This document shows positions 62,670 through 64,000 of a DNA stretch of 64,000 bases, in pieces. The notes under the pieces are model-generated. The model made no database searches and was not told where the DNA came from. It worked only from the letters and a program-made list of their open reading frames with translations. This DNA comes from Lutimonas halocynthiae (lineage in GTDB: Bacteria > Bacteroidota > Bacteroidia > Flavobacteriales > Flavobacteriaceae). The translations under genes and the position numbers were made by a program. The DNA lies in NCBI RefSeq assembly GCF_030409835.1, contig NZ_JAUFQO010000004.1, forward strand, positions 1-64,000. The letters are read 5' to 3'. How positions within the stretch are numbered: the stretch's first letter is position 1; the number at the start of each line of letters is the position of its first letter.

Positions 62670-64000
62670 TTATCCCATAATTATTTCAACTGTATGACTT
62701 TTACCTTTCTCAAGTAGTGGAATTACATTTGAGTTTATGCTTTTACCATTAATGATCAATTCTTTTACGCCCTTACTCACATGATCCGGGTTTTTAATAA
62801 TCAATTGATAAGTAGCTCCTCTGAATTTTCGTTGCATTTTAAAACCGTCCCAGCTTTTAGGAATACAAGGATCAACTCTTAAGCCATCATATTCTGGCCT
62901 AACACCCAATATATACTGAGTAATCGCATAGAAATTCCATGAAGCAGTACCAGACAACCAAGAATTTTTAGCTTCCCCTGGTTTAAAGGCTTCCTTACCT
63001 GCAATCATCTGGCAATAAACATAAGGTTCAACTTTGTGCAATTCAGATATATCCTCCAGAAAACTAGGTGCAATTTTAGTATAGTAGTCATAGGCATTAT
63101 CTCCTCTTCCAATCATTGTTTCACCTATCATGATCCAAGGGTTGTTATGACAAAATATCCCTCCATTTTCTTTGTAACCAGCAGGATACGTAGAAATTTC
63201 TCCATATTCTATATGATACTTTGTAAAGGCAGGGTAATTAAGAACAACTCCGTATTCTGAATCGAGATGTTCTTTCACTGAATCAAGTGACTTTTTAACC
63301 AGGCCTTCTTCCTTACCAATTTCAGCCATGGTACACCAGCCTTGTGATTCTATAAAGATTTTTCCTTCCTCGTTTTCGTTGGACCCAATCTTCTTTCCAT
63401 AATAATCATAGGCTCTAAGGTACCAGTCTCCATCCCATCCATGTGCTTTTACGGCGGCGATCATGTTATCTACATGAGTCTGGGCCTCTGCAGCTTCAGT
63501 ATCTTTACCAACGTATTTACATAATTCAATATATTCTTTCCCGTAGACCACAAATAATCCGGCGATCATTAGTGATTCGGCAGTATCTCCTTTTTTATTT
63601 CCGGTAGTTTGAAATGACTCATTCGGGTCACTTGAAAAACAATTCAAATTCAAACAATCATTCCAATCAGCTCTACCGATTAATGGTAATTTATGCGGGC
63701 CCAGGTTGTTAACCACATGATAAAAAGAAGCTTTTAAATGATCAAAATGAGGTTTAGCTCTTGATGCATCATTGTCAAACGGGACCATTTCATCTAATAA
63801 GGAGAAATCTCCTGTTTCCTTGATATAGGCCGTTGTAGAAAGTATTAACCAAAGTGGGTCATCATTGAAATCACCTCCGACTGCAGAATTTCCTTTTTTA
63901 GTCAATGGCTGGTATTGATGATAGCATGAACCATCTTCAAACTGAGTCGAAGCAATATCAAAAATTCTTTCTCTTGCTCTTTCCGGTATTTGATGGACAA
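62670..64000 (-). CDS. GH94 glycoside phosphorylase, C-terminal part (5' end outside window)
   Basis: The frame is open to the right edge; about 443 codons are visible of a family that usually has about 800. It contains [28 protein letters not shown] and the catalytic Asp in [12 protein letters not shown], then the (alpha/alpha)6 barrel and C-terminal sheet. GH94 enzymes split beta-linked disaccharides (cellobiose, diacetylchitobiose and others) with phosphate. The context of mannan or glucomannan use favours cellobiose, but the motif also resembles chitobiose phosphorylases, so the substrate stays open. No signal peptide can be judged. A TTG at 63905 is an internal codon, not a start. Confidence 0.87.
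   Translation of the reverse strand, partial: VHQIPERARERIFDIASTQFEDGSCYHQYQPLTKKGNSAVGGDFNDDPLWLILSTTAYIKETGDFSLLDEMVPFDNDASRAKPHFDHLKASFYHVVNNLGPHKLPLIGRADWNDCLNLNCFSSDPNESFQTTGNKKGDTAESLMIAGLFVVYGKEYIELCKYVGKDTEAAEAQTHVDNMIAAVKAHGWDGDWYLRAYDYYGKKIGSNENEEGKIFIESQGWCTMAEIGKEEGLVKKSLDSVKEHLDSEYGVVLNYPAFTKYHIEYGEISTYPAGYKENGGIFCHNNPWIMIGETMIGRGDNAYDYYTKIAPSFLEDISELHKVEPYVYCQMIAGKEAFKPGEAKNSWLSGTASWNFYAITQYILGVRPEYDGLRVDPCIPKSWDGFKMQRKFRGATYQLIIKNPDHVSKGVKELIINGKSINSNVIPLLEKGKSHTVEIIMG

Noticed and set aside
62424-62717. 97-codon frame overlapping the end of the second AraC gene
   Set aside because: It overlaps the strongly supported AraC frame, runs through the 15-nt repeats and terminator, and ends inside the convergent GH94 gene.
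63903-63905. Start codon TTG for a 411-residue GH94-like protein
   Set aside because: The frame stays open to the right edge and encodes family-conserved residues ([12 protein letters not shown]) before this codon, so it is internal to a larger gene.

Overview
The window looks like part of a chromosome from a marine member of the Flavobacteriaceae (Bacteroidota). The DNA is AT-rich. Promoters fit the Bacteroidota pattern (-7 box TAnnTTTG, sometimes with TTG about 16-20 nt upstream). One secreted protein ends in a type IX secretion (T9SS) sorting domain. DnaX, UvrA, E1 and MnmE look flavobacterial, and a sulfatase-containing polysaccharide locus is typical of marine members. No transposase, integrase, CRISPR array or tRNA gene was seen. 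The far left edge looks like the leader of an rRNA operon running leftward out of the window.

Layout. 1-2.7 kb: probable rrn leader, then a leftward operon of PspC-like protein, RCK potassium channel and RmlD-like reductase. 2.7-25.9 kb: housekeeping genes. These are uvrA, a LOG-family protein, an M1-like barrel protein without the zinc motif, a fused alpha-keto acid dehydrogenase E1, an L,D-transpeptidase, pyrD, a lipoprotein, pheT, an acyl-CoA synthetase, dnaX split at an A10 run into a gamma frame and a tau frame, an APC permease with stress-protein domains, miaE, a DUF4870 protein and mnmE. 26-29.1 kb: a large T9SS cargo protein with two LRR-like domains and 16 tandem 99-bp thrombospondin type 3 units. 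29.4-34.8 kb: a membrane TPR protein facing a three-gene operon of LPP20-like lipoprotein, DUF4384 protein and exported caspase-like protease. 35.1-39.4 kb: a periplasmic PaoABC-like molybdenum hydroxylase operon ending in a 68-residue Cys-rich protein. 39.7-41.9 kb: ECF sigma factor, putative anti-sigma factor and an outer-membrane protein. 42-51 kb: a lone ABC ATPase and then the mannan operon.

The mannan operon (51.1 to 43.0 kb, leftward) encodes GH26 mannanase, GH130 mannosylglucose phosphorylase, an AGE-family 2-epimerase, a GPH sugar symporter, a sulfatase and a GH5 enzyme. Together these rebuild the known route mannan -> mannobiose -> mannosylglucose -> mannose-1-phosphate + glucose. 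A sulfatase is an unexpected member, and no SusC/SusD pair is present. A divergent AraC regulator is the likely controller. It is followed by a three-gene signalling operon of hybrid histidine kinase with a periplasmic propeller sensor, CheY-like receiver and class III nucleotide cyclase. A GIN-domain protein, a BCCT transporter, a second paralogous AraC regulator and the C-terminal part of a GH94 phosphorylase (cut by the right edge) complete the window.

The strongest points to follow up are the dnaX A10 slip site, the secreted caspase/LPP20/DUF4384 operon, the small Cys-rich protein tied to the molybdenum hydroxylase, the cyclase with Gln at the purine-specifying Lys position inside a sensor operon, and the sulfatase inside a mannan pathway.
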